A stretch of DNA of 64,000 nucleotides from an uncultured bacterium (GTDB taxonomy: Bacteria; Actinomycetota; Coriobacteriia; Coriobacteriales; Coriobacteriaceae), in contig CAJMKK010000008.1 in the NCBI GenBank assembly GCA_905214105.1, positions 1 to 64,000 of the forward strand. The letters are read 5' to 3'. A program made the position numbers and the translations under genes. The notes beneath the pieces are model-generated. The model was not told the DNA's origin. It saw only the letters and a list, made by a program, of their open reading frames with translations, and searched no databases. This document shows, in pieces, positions 42,751 through 51,578 of the stretch (its first letter is position 1; each line of letters starts with the position of its first letter).

Positions 42751-45072
42751 ATGGCAGATTCCAGCAAAAAGATGCAGATCGTGTTTGCCTCGGCCGAGTG
42801 CGCACCGTTTGTTAAGACCGGTGGCCTGGGTGACGTGGCGGGCTCGCTGCCTGCGGCGCTCGTTCGCGCCGGCGCCGAGGTTATCGTGATGGTGCCCAAG
42901 TACGCCACCATCAAGGACGAGTACAAGGCGCAAATGGAGCACTTCTCCGACTTTTACGTGAGCCTGGGCTGGCGCAATGAGTACTGCGGACTCGAGAAGC
43001 TCGAGCACGACGGCGTCACCTATATGTTCATCGACAACGAGCGCTACTTTGCGCGCGACTATCCGTACGGCTTCTTTGACGACGGCGAGCGCTTTGCGTT
43101 CTTCTCCAAGGCCATCACCGAAAGCCTGCAGCACCTGCCGGCCGGCTTTGAGTGCGACATCCTGCACTGCAACGACTGGCAGACGGCACTGGCGCCCGTA
43201 TTTTTGCGCGAGTTCTACCAGGGCCTGCCGCTGTACGACCGCGTCAAGACCGTGTTCTCGATCCACAACGTGGCATTCCAGGGCCAGTTTAGCGACACCG
43301 TGATGGAGGACATCCTGGGCGTGGCGCACATTCCGGCGGCCGCCTCGCAGCTGCGTTGCGACGCCTGCAGCGTCAACTACATGCTGGGCGCACTGCGCTA
43401 TGCCGATGCCATCACCACGGTGAGCCCCACCTATGCCAACGAGATCCAGACGCCCGAGTTTGGCGAGGGCCTGGACGGTGTGCTGCGCGAGCGTTCGTAC
43501 GCGCTGCAGGGCATTTTGAATGGCATTGACGTTGCGGGCTTTGACCCGACGACCGACAAGCGCATTGCCGCCAACTACACCGTGGAGGACCGCTCCGGCA
43601 AGGCCGTGTGCAAGGCCAAGCTGCAGGAGGAGCTGGGGCTCGAGGTTCGCGACGACCGCCCGCTTATGGTAATGGTCACGCGTCTGACGCGCCAAAAGGG
43701 CATGGATCTGGTCATGTACGCGCTCGACCGCATCCTGGCCGGCGGCGTGCAGGTGGCGGTGCTGGGCACCGGCGACCGCGACTACGAGGACGGCCTGCGC
43801 TACTTCCAGGACAAGTACCCCGGCACCATGGCCGCACGCATCGAGTTCGATCCGGCGTTGTCACAGCGTATGTATGCCGCCGCCGATATGTTCCTGATGC
43901 CTTCGAAGTTTGAGCCCTGCGGCCTGTCGCAGATCATCGCCATGCGATACGGCACCCTGCCGATTGTTCGCGAGACCGGTGGCCTGAAGGACACCGTGAT
44001 CCCGTATAACGAGTTTACCGGCGAGGGCACGGGCTTCTCGTTTAGCAACTTTAACGGCGACGAGATGGGCGACGCGGTGTTCCGCGCGGCGCGCCTGTTC
44101 TGGGATAACCGCGACGCTTGGAACCAGCTGGTCACGCAGGCCATGAGCCAGGACTTTAGCTGGACGCGTTCGGCCGATAAGTATCTGGACCTGTACTTCT
44201 TTATGCATCCGGAGATTGAGAGGCCGGCGGCTGTTGTCGACGAGCCTGAGGTTGTTGCTGAGCCGGTGGCCGCTGAGCCGGAGCCCGAGCGCGAGCCCAA
44301 GGCCGAGGAGAAGCCGGTTGAGGCTGAGCCCGCAAAGGCCGAGCCTGAGGTGAAGGCTGAGGCCGCTCCTGAGGAAAAGGCCGAGGTCAAGCCAGCTGCA
44401 AAGCCTGCCGCCAAGAAGACCACAACCCGCAAGACGACCGCCAAGAAGGCTACGACGACCAAGGCTACCGCGACTAAAACGACGGCTACCAAGGGAACGA
44501 CCACGCGCAAGCGCACGACCGCTGCTGCCAAGACGGACGCCGAGGCCGAGGTCGCAGAGGCCAAGCCGGCCGCCAAGGCTTCGGCAAAGACCGCTGCCAA
44601 GAAGACGACCACGACCGCCAAGAAGGCAACAGCTGCCAAGAAAACCACGGCAACGAAGTCGACGGCCGCCAAGGCTACTGCGACCAAGGCCGCTCCGAAG
44701 GCTGCCGCAAAGCCCGCTGTCAAGGTCGAGGAAACCCCCGCCGAGCCCAAGGCCGAGGTAACTGTCGAGACAAAGCCGGCCGCCAAGACCACCACGCGCA
44801 AGCGCACCACGACGACGACCAAAAAGACCACGACTAAGGCCGCAGCTACCAAGGCAGAGGCTAAGCCCGTTGCTGTCAAAGAGGAGCCCAAGCCCGAGGT
44901 AAAGCCCGAGCCGGCGCCGAAGGCCGCTGAGGTCAAGGCTGCCCCGAAGGCAGAGGCCAAGCCAGAACCCACCAAGGAGACTCCGGTCTCCCCCGCCGCT
45001 CCGACAGAGAAAAAGGCCCCGTCCAAGAAGACGTCTGTCCGCAAGGCAACGGCCACCCGCAAGCGCCGCTAG
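42751..45072 (+). CDS. glgA: Glycogen synthase (GT5) with long histone-like tail
   Basis: A 773-residue ADP-glucose-dependent glycogen synthase. The catalytic part (about 1-490) has CAPFVKTGGLGDVAGSLPAAL, the ADP-glucose loop, and FEPCGLSQIIAMRYGTLPIVRETGGLKDTV. Usual family length is about 480. The remaining 280 residues are low-complexity: first Glu/Pro/Ala-rich (EPVAAEPEPEREPKAEEK), then long blocks of Lys-Thr-Thr-Ala-Lys type (TTTRKTTAKKATTTKATATK) resembling histone H1 or bacterial nucleoid tails. The ATG at 42751 follows GGGAG at 5 nt. The tail parallels that on GlgB and may hold both enzymes on the granule or on nucleic acid; this is speculation. Confidence 0.93.
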   Translation: MADSSKKMQIVFASAECAPFVKTGGLGDVAGSLPAALVRAGAEVIVMVPKYATIKDEYKAQMEHFSDFYVSLGWRNEYCGLEKLEHDGVTYMFIDNERYFARDYPYGFFDDGERFAFFSKAITESLQHLPAGFECDILHCNDWQTALAPVFLREFYQGLPLYDRVKTVFSIHNVAFQGQFSDTVMEDILGVAHIPAAASQLRCDACSVNYMLGALRYADAITTVSPTYANEIQTPEFGEGLDGVLRERSYALQGILNGIDVAGFDPTTDKRIAANYTVEDRSGKAVCKAKLQEELGLEVRDDRPLMVMVTRLTRQKGMDLVMYALDRILAGGVQVAVLGTGDRDYEDGLRYFQDKYPGTMAARIEFDPALSQRMYAAADMFLMPSKFEPCGLSQIIAMRYGTLPIVRETGGLKDTVIPYNEFTGEGTGFSFSNFNGDEMGDAVFRAARLFWDNRDAWNQLVTQAMSQDFSWTRSADKYLDLYFFMHPEIERPAAVVDEPEVVAEPVAAEPEPEREPKAEEKPVEAEPAKAEPEVKAEAAPEEKAEVKPAAKPAAKKTTTRKTTAKKATTTKATATKTTATKGTTTRKRTTAAAKTDAEAEVAEAKPAAKASAKTAAKKTTTTAKKATAAKKTTATKSTAAKATATKAAPKAAAKPAVKVEETPAEPKAEVTVETKPAAKTTTRKRTTTTTKKTTTKAAATKAEAKPVAVKEEPKPEVKPEPAPKAAEVKAAPKAEAKPEPTKETPVSPAAPTEKKAPSKKTSVRKATATRKRR

Positions 45073-45108
45073 CCCACAGGCGATTCAAAACCTCATCAAA
45101 CCCTAAGT

Positions 45109-45135
45109 AAGGGGCGCTCCAACCGGGCGCCCCTT
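45109..45135 (+). terminator. Hairpin terminator after glgA
   Basis: Stem AAGGGGCGC/GCGCCCCTT with a 9-nt loop followed by CTCTG, 37 bp beyond the glgA stop. The T-run is weak. Confidence 0.6.
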
Positions 45136-45148
45136 CTCTGTAGATAGT

Positions 45149-45192
45149 TGGTAAAACGATTTTCTAGGACAACCGTTCGCCGATGGTAAACG
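45149..45192. promoter_or_regulatory. LacI-type operator upstream of the GH13-GH77 gene
   Basis: TGGTAAAACGATTTTCTA (45149-45166) matches 15 of 18 positions of the palindrome TGGTAAAACGTTTTACCA, and a half-site TGGTAAACG follows at 45184-45192. The same motif stands before glgB, which suggests a shared maltose/glycogen repressor. Confidence 0.55.
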
Positions 45193-45290
45193 GATGTTGT
45201 TTATACAGCCTGTGTACAACAGATATACTTACATCCTATGCGTAAAGCCCATGGCCAGCAGGCCATGATTCAATTGAACTGGATCGTACT

Positions 45291-48200
45291 ATGAGATTGA
45301 TACACAACAGCCGTCTGCCGCAGTTTCGCACCCCGTTTGGCGCTGTGACCACTGGAACTTCCGTTGCACTCTCGGTGATTTTGGAGGATGCCGATCCCAA
45401 CCAGGCAACGCTTACGCTGCGTACCTGGGTCGATGAAATCGGTGAGTCTCGGTATCCCATGACGCACGAGGGCGACGGTATATTTACCGTAGAGCTTGAG
45501 TGCACCGAGCCCTGTCTCATCTGGTACAGCTTTATCTGCAATATCGAAGGCCAGCCCGAGGTCCGCTTAGGCGCACCGCAGGGACGCACCGGCGGCGAAG
45601 GCGTAACTTACGACTACGCCGAGGTGCCGTCATTCCAGGTCACCGTCTACAAGCACCGCGAAGTTCGACCAGAGTGGTACGAGCGCGGAATGGTCTACCA
45701 GATCTTCCCCGATCGCTATGCCCGCGACGAGCACTGGCGCGAGCGCACGCTGGCCGAGGTCGAAAAACCGCGTAAGGGCATTCAGCGCCGCATGGTCGAG
45801 GACTGGAACGAGCCGCCTGTGTACGAGCGCGCCGAGGACGGCTCCATCAAGACCTGGGACTTTTACGGTGGATCGCTCAAGGGTATCCAGGAAGACCTGC
45901 CTCGCATCGCCGAGCTGGGCTTTACAGCCATCTACCTCAACCCCATTTTTGAAGCCGCGAGCAACCACCGCTACGACACCGCCGATTACACCAAGATCGA
46001 TCCGATTCTGGGCACCGAGCAGGACTTTACTGAGCTGTGCGAGGCGGCCGAGGAGTTGGGCATTTCCATCATTCTGGACGGTGTGTTCAACCACACGGGC
46101 GACGATTCGATCTACTTCAACCGCTACGGCAACTACCCCGGCGTGGGCGCATGGCAGAGCGAGGATTCGCCGTGGCGCGATGCGTTTTATTTCCACGAGG
46201 ACGGCTCGTACGACTGTTGGTGGGGCGTAGGCAACATGCCCGCCATCAACGAGAATTCCGAGCTTGTCCGTGAAAAACTTCTGGGCAAGGACGGCGTGAT
46301 TCGCAAATGGCTTCGCGCCGGCGCTCACGGCTGGCGCTTGGATGTGGCTGACGAGCTTTCCGATGACTTCCTGGCCGAGATCAAGAAAGCAGTACTTGCC
46401 GAAAAGCCCGATGCTCTGTTGCTCGGCGAGGTCTGGGAAGATGCCTCCAACAAGATCAGCTACGGCCATCTGCGTCGCTATCTGCAGGGCTCCGAGCTCG
46501 ACTCTGCTATGGATTACCCCTTCCGTGACATGGTCATCGGCTATTTGATGGGCTACAAAAATGCCTACCAAGCTGCAGAGGATATCGAGACCCTGCGCGA
46601 GAATTATCCGCGTGAGGCCCTGTCTTGCGCACTTAATCTACTTTCGAGCCACGACCGTCCGCGCATTATCTCGGTGCTCGGCGGCGGCCCCGACGAGTCA
46701 CAGCTGCCTGAATGCGAGCGCAGCAAATGGCGCCTGGACGAAAACGCGATGGGTCTGGCCAAGAGCCGCTTTTGGCTCGCCACGCTTATGCAGATGACCT
46801 TCCCCGGCGTGCCTTCGATTTACTATGGCGACGAGTACGGCCTTGAGGGCCTGACCGATCCGGGCAATCGCCGCACACTGCCTTTGAAAGAAGACCTGCA
46901 CGACTTCGATACGTTCGCAATCGTCAAGAACGCATCTGCTGTGCGCCGCGCGCTGCCGTTTATGATCGATGGCGAGATCAAGGCCTTCGCGCTCAATGAT
47001 GAGGTGCTGGCCTACAACCGTACGGGCAAGGACGGCGAGTCTGCGACGGTTATCATCAACCGCAGCCTGCGCAACTCGCACCGCGTAACGATTCCGGCGC
47101 TCGGCGAATGTGCGAGCGACGTGATCAGCGGTCACGAGTGCGAAATCCACAACGGTACCGTCACACTCGATCTGTATCCGCTGGGTTCGTCGATCATCTA
47201 TCACCACGCCGAGCAGCGCCTGCAGGAGCCGCTCGATCACGGCGCGGGCGTCGTGTGCCATATCACCTCGGTGCCCACCGACGATGGCAAGCCCGGTACG
47301 ATCGGCGCGCCCACGCGTCGCTTTATCGACCATCTGGCCGCCATGGGCATGCGCTACTGGCAGGTTCTCCCCGTCAACCCCACGGACTTCTTCCGCTCCC
47401 CTTACGCCGGTCCTTCGGCCTTTGCGGGCAATATCGATCTACTGCCCGAAAGCCACGAGGAGCTGGCGGCCGACTTTGAGACCTGGAAGGCCCGCGGAGG
47501 CGAGGATGCCGATCCGCTGTACACCGCGTTTAAACATCGCAATGCCGATTGGCTCGAGAAGTACTGCGTCTACATGGCCGTTAAGAAGTACTTTGAGGGC
47601 GAGTCGCGCCATGATTGGCCGGCAGATGTCGCGCGATACAACGAGCATCTGATCGACGACAAGCGCTTCCGCAACGAGGCCGAGCTTCAGGCGTACATGC
47701 AGTACCGCTTTGACCTGGCTTGGTGCGAGCTCATGAACTATGCGCACAAGAAGGGCATCGAGGTTATCGGCGATATTCCTATGTACGTGTCCGACGATTC
47801 GGCAGACGCGTGGAGCGAACCCGAGAACTTCTGGCTGTCCGATACCGGCAAGGCGATCGAGATTTCCGGTGCCCCGCCCGACAACTTTGCACCCGAGGGC
47901 CAGGTGTGGGGCAACCCGACGTTCCGCTGGGACCACATGAAGCAGAACGGCTATAGCTGGTGGATGGATCGCCTGCGTCGCGCGTTCTCGCTCTACGACC
48001 GCGTGCGTCTGGATCACTTCCTGGGATTCCACAGCTACTTTAGCATTCCTGCGGGCAAGGCCTGCGCCGACGGTCGCTGGCTGGCGGGCCCGGGCAAGGA
48101 CCTGTTCCAGACCGCCTACGACGAGCTAGGTCCGCTCAACTTTATCGCCGAGGACCTAGGCTATTTGACGCCCGGTGTTCGCGCCATGGCTTCGACCTGC

Positions 48201-48587
48201 GGTTTCCCCGGCATGGACGTGCTGGAGTTTAGCGATTACGACGTTCGTTGCGGCGTGCATCCCACGCCCGGCAAGATTCTGTACACCTCGACGCACGATA
48301 CGTCGACGCTGGCCGGTTGGTGCACGCGTTCCTTTGCGGGCGGCGACGTGCCGAGCGGTGTTGAGGTGGCGTTCAAGCTGATGAACGACGCGCTGGCAAG
48401 CGACGCTCCCCTGGTGATGATGCCGCTGCAGGATGTTCTGGGGCTAGGCGACGACGCGCGCATGAACGTTCCGGGCGTGGCCACGGGCAACTGGACCTGG
48501 CAGGCTGACGAGGCGGACATTGCAGCCGCCGAAAACAAAACCGCACAGCTCCTGCGCAGCACCCATAGATTCTGGGGCGAAGCGTGA
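45291..48587 (+). CDS. Fused GH13 neopullulanase-like and GH77 4-alpha-glucanotransferase
   Basis: A 1098-residue protein with two complete enzymes. Residues about 1-115 are a beta-sandwich like those before cyclomaltodextrinases. Residues about 125-640 are a GH13 barrel with MVYQIFPDRYA, the nucleophile Asp in GWRLDVADEL, the acid Glu in LLLGEVWED and the Asp in LLSSHDRPR. Residues about 655-1098 are a MalQ-type GH77 domain: VLPVNPTDFFRSPYAGPSAFAGN, RVRLDHFLGFHSYFSIP (nucleophile Asp), NFIAEDLGYL (acid Glu) and STHDTSTLAGW. The first part would hydrolyse maltodextrins or open branches, the second would transfer glucan segments. No stop or frameshift separates them. A LacI-type operator lies upstream. 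Confidence 0.92.
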   Translation: MRLIHNSRLPQFRTPFGAVTTGTSVALSVILEDADPNQATLTLRTWVDEIGESRYPMTHEGDGIFTVELECTEPCLIWYSFICNIEGQPEVRLGAPQGRTGGEGVTYDYAEVPSFQVTVYKHREVRPEWYERGMVYQIFPDRYARDEHWRERTLAEVEKPRKGIQRRMVEDWNEPPVYERAEDGSIKTWDFYGGSLKGIQEDLPRIAELGFTAIYLNPIFEAASNHRYDTADYTKIDPILGTEQDFTELCEAAEELGISIILDGVFNHTGDDSIYFNRYGNYPGVGAWQSEDSPWRDAFYFHEDGSYDCWWGVGNMPAINENSELVREKLLGKDGVIRKWLRAGAHGWRLDVADELSDDFLAEIKKAVLAEKPDALLLGEVWEDASNKISYGHLRRYLQGSELDSAMDYPFRDMVIGYLMGYKNAYQAAEDIETLRENYPREALSCALNLLSSHDRPRIISVLGGGPDESQLPECERSKWRLDENAMGLAKSRFWLATLMQMTFPGVPSIYYGDEYGLEGLTDPGNRRTLPLKEDLHDFDTFAIVKNASAVRRALPFMIDGEIKAFALNDEVLAYNRTGKDGESATVIINRSLRNSHRVTIPALGECASDVISGHECEIHNGTVTLDLYPLGSSIIYHHAEQRLQEPLDHGAGVVCHITSVPTDDGKPGTIGAPTRRFIDHLAAMGMRYWQVLPVNPTDFFRSPYAGPSAFAGNIDLLPESHEELAADFETWKARGGEDADPLYTAFKHRNADWLEKYCVYMAVKKYFEGESRHDWPADVARYNEHLIDDKRFRNEAELQAYMQYRFDLAWCELMNYAHKKGIEVIGDIPMYVSDDSADAWSEPENFWLSDTGKAIEISGAPPDNFAPEGQVWGNPTFRWDHMKQNGYSWWMDRLRRAFSLYDRVRLDHFLGFHSYFSIPAGKACADGRWLAGPGKDLFQTAYDELGPLNFIAEDLGYLTPGVRAMASTCGFPGMDVLEFSDYDVRCGVHPTPGKILYTSTHDTSTLAGWCTRSFAGGDVPSGVEVAFKLMNDALASDAPLVMMPLQDVLGLGDDARMNVPGVATGNWTWQADEADIAAAENKTAQLLRSTHRFWGEA

Positions 48588-48675
48588 TAAAACCCCCGAT
48601 ATAGGGTACAGTTACAGACGTTTGAATTTTTGCGGGCAGAGTAATCTGCCCGCTTTGTGCTGAAAAGGAAGTATT

Positions 48676-48912
48676 ATGGCGCGCTACGATTACAAGTGCT
48701 CGAGCTGCGGCAACGTGTTTGAGGTTGAGCATCCCATGTCCGAGACTCCCGAGGTCGTGTGCCCGAGCTGCGGCGCTCCGGCGGCCAAGACGTTCTCGGC
48801 CAGCGGCATTAAATTTGAGGGCAGCGGTTTCTACAACACCGACCAGCGAAGCGGCGGCTCCAGCACCAACGCCACCAGCGGCTGCTGCGCCAACTGCCCT
48901 CACAGCCACTAG
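48676..48912 (+). CDS. FmdB-family zinc ribbon protein
   Basis: A 78-residue protein starting MARYDYKCSSCGNVFEVEHPM with a second pair in VVCPSCGAPAAKTFSASG, a Cys4 zinc ribbon typical of the FmdB regulatory family. The tail is rich in Gly, Ser and Asn and ends in another Cys/His cluster (CCANCPHSH). The role of these small proteins is not settled. It has a good ribosome site (AAAAGGAAG) and its own terminator. Confidence 0.85.
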   Translation: MARYDYKCSSCGNVFEVEHPMSETPEVVCPSCGAPAAKTFSASGIKFEGSGFYNTDQRSGGSSTNATSGCCANCPHSH

Positions 48913-48921
48913 TAACAACGC

Positions 48922-48951
48922 GGCCCCGCGATCAACACCGATCGCGGGGCC
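48922..48951 (+). terminator. Rho-independent terminator after the zinc ribbon gene
   Basis: GGCCCCGCGATC and its complement with a 6-nt loop, followed by ACTTCTTTA, 10 bp beyond the stop codon. Confidence 0.8.
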
Positions 48952-48980
48952 ACTTCTTTAGCTAACCAGGCATCTCTATG

Positions 48981-49047
48981 AGTTGCGGTGAAATAAGGAC
49001 TGTTTGGCAGGAAAAAGCCGCTATTCAATCCCTATTTCACCGCAACT
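48981..49047. repeat. Two-armed inverted repeat next to rsmB
   Basis: Arms AGTTGCGGTGAAATA (48981-48995) and its exact complement (49033-49047); pairing continues imperfectly inward. The spacer is 37 bp. The right arm ends 6 bp before the rsmB stop. It belongs to the group of large intergenic hairpins. Confidence 0.7.
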
Positions 49048-49053
49048 TAGTCG

Positions 49054-50454
49054 TTACTTGCGGACCAGGCGGGCGCAGAAGTGGCCGTCGTAGGAATCGG
49101 CGTTTACCGGCACGCTTTGGAAGAGGCCTCGATCGTTCTGACGTACGGAGACAAGCTTCTTAGCCTGATCGAACTCGGGGAGTTGCAGGATCTGCGCCTC
49201 GGAGAGTGGCGCCACGGTAAAGCCGGTAACCTCGGGTGAGTTCAGGAAAGCGTCCACCACCTGCGTGTTCTCCTCGTCGAAGACCGAGCACGTCGCATAG
49301 ATGAGCTCGCCACCGGCAACCACGCGCGCGGCAGCCTCTTTGAGCATCGTCAGCTGCAGTTTGGGCAACTCGGTCGTAACGTCATTCTCAGTTAGGCGCC
49401 ACGGGATCTCGGGATGACGACGCATGGTTCCGGTGCCAGAGCACGGCGCATCGATAAAAACCGTGTCAAACTTAACCGGCTCGCCAAGCATGGCATCAAA
49501 CGATGTGAGTACCTCATCAAGCTCGCACGCATCACCCGAAACCGTACGAACCCCCTGAATACCGGCCTTATGCAGGCGAGCGAGATTCAGATCGCACTTG
49601 CGATCATGAAGATCGAGCGCCGTATGCTGACGCTCATAGCCCGCACGCTTGGCCTGGCACATCATCACATAGGTCTTGGTGCCACGACCGGCACCAATCT
49701 CAAGGCAGCTACCAGGGCGCGTCGCGGCTGTTGCGATAAGCTGCGCGTTGAGATCAGATGCCACCGCGGCAGCACGCTCAAACACACCCGAAGCAACGGT
49801 AACCTGGGCATCAACCGGGGCATGGCAGCCTGGGAAGACAGGCGCGACTAGCTGCGAGATATACGGATCGGACTTGGTCGCAAAGGCGTTCTCATGCAGG
49901 GCCAGCGGCGCAGGGGCCAGATTGCCAGCAAAGTTAAGCGCACCCTCTGGCGTGTCAAACGACGCCATAATGCGAGCGCACAGCCAGAGCGGCAGGCCCA
50001 TCAAGCGAGATAGGCGAACCAAGCGGCGCTCGGACTCATCGGCATCGGCTGCGGTGGCAAAGTCCTCAACATTGTCAGCAACCTTATGCAGCACGGCGTT
50101 CGCCAAACCGGCAGCGGACTTGGCACCACTGCGAACGAGCTCAACACCCTGACTTACGGCAACGCGGCCAGGCGTATGCAGATAGAGCATCTCGAAGGCC
50201 GAGATACGAAGCGCCATGCGAACACGCGGCGCAACCTTTTTGGGCTTATCGAGAAACTGATCGAGAAGCTCGTCCAAAATACCCTGCGTGGCAGCGACAC
50301 CCAGCGCCAAGCGAGCGGCAAAAGCGGAATCGCGCTGGTCAATAGCCTTGGCCGATGCGCGAGAGGACAGCACGTCACGCGCATACATGCCGCGGCGATC
50401 GGCCTCCATTAGCACATCGAGCGCAAGCTTGCGCGCGGGAGACAGCTTGCTCAT
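49054..50454 (-). CDS. rsmB: 16S rRNA m5C967 methyltransferase
   Basis: A 466-residue RsmB/Sun-family enzyme. The N-terminal 140 residues form a NusB-like RNA-binding domain (KLALDVLMEADRRGMYARDVLSS, AFEMLYLHTPGRVAVSQGVELVRSG). The methyltransferase part has the SAM loop CLEIGAGRGTKTYVMM, DTVFIDAPCSGTGTMRRHPEIPWR and the catalytic Cys in IYATCSVFDEEN. The ATG at 50454 overlaps the fmt stop in ATGA, so an upstream start from the longer frame is unlikely. It is the last gene of a priA-def-fmt-rsmB series known from many actinobacteria and firmicutes. Confidence 0.93.
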   Translation of the reverse strand: MSKLSPARKLALDVLMEADRRGMYARDVLSSRASAKAIDQRDSAFAARLALGVAATQGILDELLDQFLDKPKKVAPRVRMALRISAFEMLYLHTPGRVAVSQGVELVRSGAKSAAGLANAVLHKVADNVEDFATAADADESERRLVRLSRLMGLPLWLCARIMASFDTPEGALNFAGNLAPAPLALHENAFATKSDPYISQLVAPVFPGCHAPVDAQVTVASGVFERAAAVASDLNAQLIATAATRPGSCLEIGAGRGTKTYVMMCQAKRAGYERQHTALDLHDRKCDLNLARLHKAGIQGVRTVSGDACELDEVLTSFDAMLGEPVKFDTVFIDAPCSGTGTMRRHPEIPWRLTENDVTTELPKLQLTMLKEAAARVVAGGELIYATCSVFDEENTQVVDAFLNSPEVTGFTVAPLSEAQILQLPEFDQAKKLVSVRQNDRGLFQSVPVNADSYDGHFCARLVRK

Positions 50455-51371
50455 GACAAAACACCCCAGACAAGATCGGCACCCCGCAGGCCAGCAGCCC
50501 AAGCAGAAGCAGCCATAGCACGCTTGCCGTCGGGCTTAACCTCGAGCAACTCAACCGTATCATCGGAAAGACCAAGGTAAACACGCTTAGCCTTAACGAG
50601 AACATGACCCTCGCCAAGCGACACGTCAGCCGCCACAGCATCGAGCACGCGCACGGTCTTACCGGCAATCACGCAACGAGCAGGCGCGGTATCGGACGAG
50701 GCCAGCACATGACGCACGCAATCGAGCGCTGCCATCTGCGGATTCAGGCGCATCTCCTGCTTAGAAATCTTAGCAGCATGGGTAACGAGCGCCTCGTCCT
50801 GTTCGATCCACACGGCGATGCCATCGGCAAGAGAAGGAAGCATATCGGCAAGCAGTTTGCCGCCGAGCTCAGCGAGCTCCATAGTCAGCGCCTCGGCATG
50901 CTTACCGGCAACCGAGGTCGAGGCCTGCGCACAATAGGCGCCGGTATCCACGCCATGCCCAATGCGCATAATAGAAACGCCGGCGACCTCGTCACCAGCA
51001 AGAATGGCACGCTGAATAGGAGCAGCCCCACGCCAACGAGGCAGCAGCGAAGCATGAACATTCACAATACCAAGCGGCGCCATATGCAGCACCTCATCGG
51101 GCAAAATGCAGCCATAAGCAGCTACACAGAAAATGTCAGCCCGGGCAGCCTGAAGTGCCTCAACAACCTCAGGCGTCATACGATTTGCCTCAACAACCGG
51201 CAACCCCAGCTCAAGCGCCTTAGCCTTAACAGGAGACGGCTCAAGCTTCTTACCACGCCCACGAACAGCATCGGGACGAGTAACAACAAGCGCAATCTCA
51301 TTCCCAGCCTCCACAAGCGAAGTCAGCGAAGGCACAGCAAAATCAGGCGTACCCATAAACACAATACGCAT
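50451..51371 (-). CDS. fmt: Methionyl-tRNA formyltransferase
   Basis: A 306-residue enzyme that formylates initiator Met-tRNA. It starts MRIVFMGTPDFAVPSLTSLVEAGNE, has the formyl-tetrahydrofolate site around VNVHASLLPRWRGAAPIQRAILAGDEVAGVSIM with the catalytic Asn-x-His, and a C-terminal OB-fold. It is preceded by AGGAGACG. It works with peptide deformylase, encoded about 200 bp upstream. The stop overlaps rsmB. Confidence 0.95.
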   Translation of the reverse strand: MRIVFMGTPDFAVPSLTSLVEAGNEIALVVTRPDAVRGRGKKLEPSPVKAKALELGLPVVEANRMTPEVVEALQAARADIFCVAAYGCILPDEVLHMAPLGIVNVHASLLPRWRGAAPIQRAILAGDEVAGVSIMRIGHGVDTGAYCAQASTSVAGKHAEALTMELAELGGKLLADMLPSLADGIAVWIEQDEALVTHAAKISKQEMRLNPQMAALDCVRHVLASSDTAPARCVIAGKTVRVLDAVAADVSLGEGHVLVKAKRVYLGLSDDTVELLEVKPDGKRAMAASAWAAGLRGADLVWGVLS

Positions 51372-51430
51372 AAAGAACGTCTCCTCTCAACCAAAGCCGA
51401 GACGGCTACAAAGAACAGCGGAAAGCCAAG

Positions 51431-51544
51431 TCACCAGCCCATCCGCAATAACATTTCAACAAGAACAAATATACCCAAAACCAAAGAAAGAGCCGCAATA
51501 AAAGCAGCTCTTTCAGCAAAGCACCTATCAGCGAAGACGCCCAT
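51431..51544 (-). CDS. Possible small membrane protein (37 aa)
   Basis: A short frame between def and fmt encodes MGVFADRCFAERAAFIAALS followed by a strongly hydrophobic helix and a basic C-terminus (LLRMGW). Its strand, spacing (34 bp after def, 59 bp before fmt) and membrane-like layout make it a plausible gene too short for routine annotation. The ribosome site is poor (GGGCCAGGG directly before the ATG). Confidence 0.4.
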   Translation of the reverse strand: MGVFADRCFAERAAFIAALSLVLGIFVLVEMLLRMGW

Positions 51545-51578
51545 CCCTGGCCCGACGGCACCCCGGGGACGGACAAAC

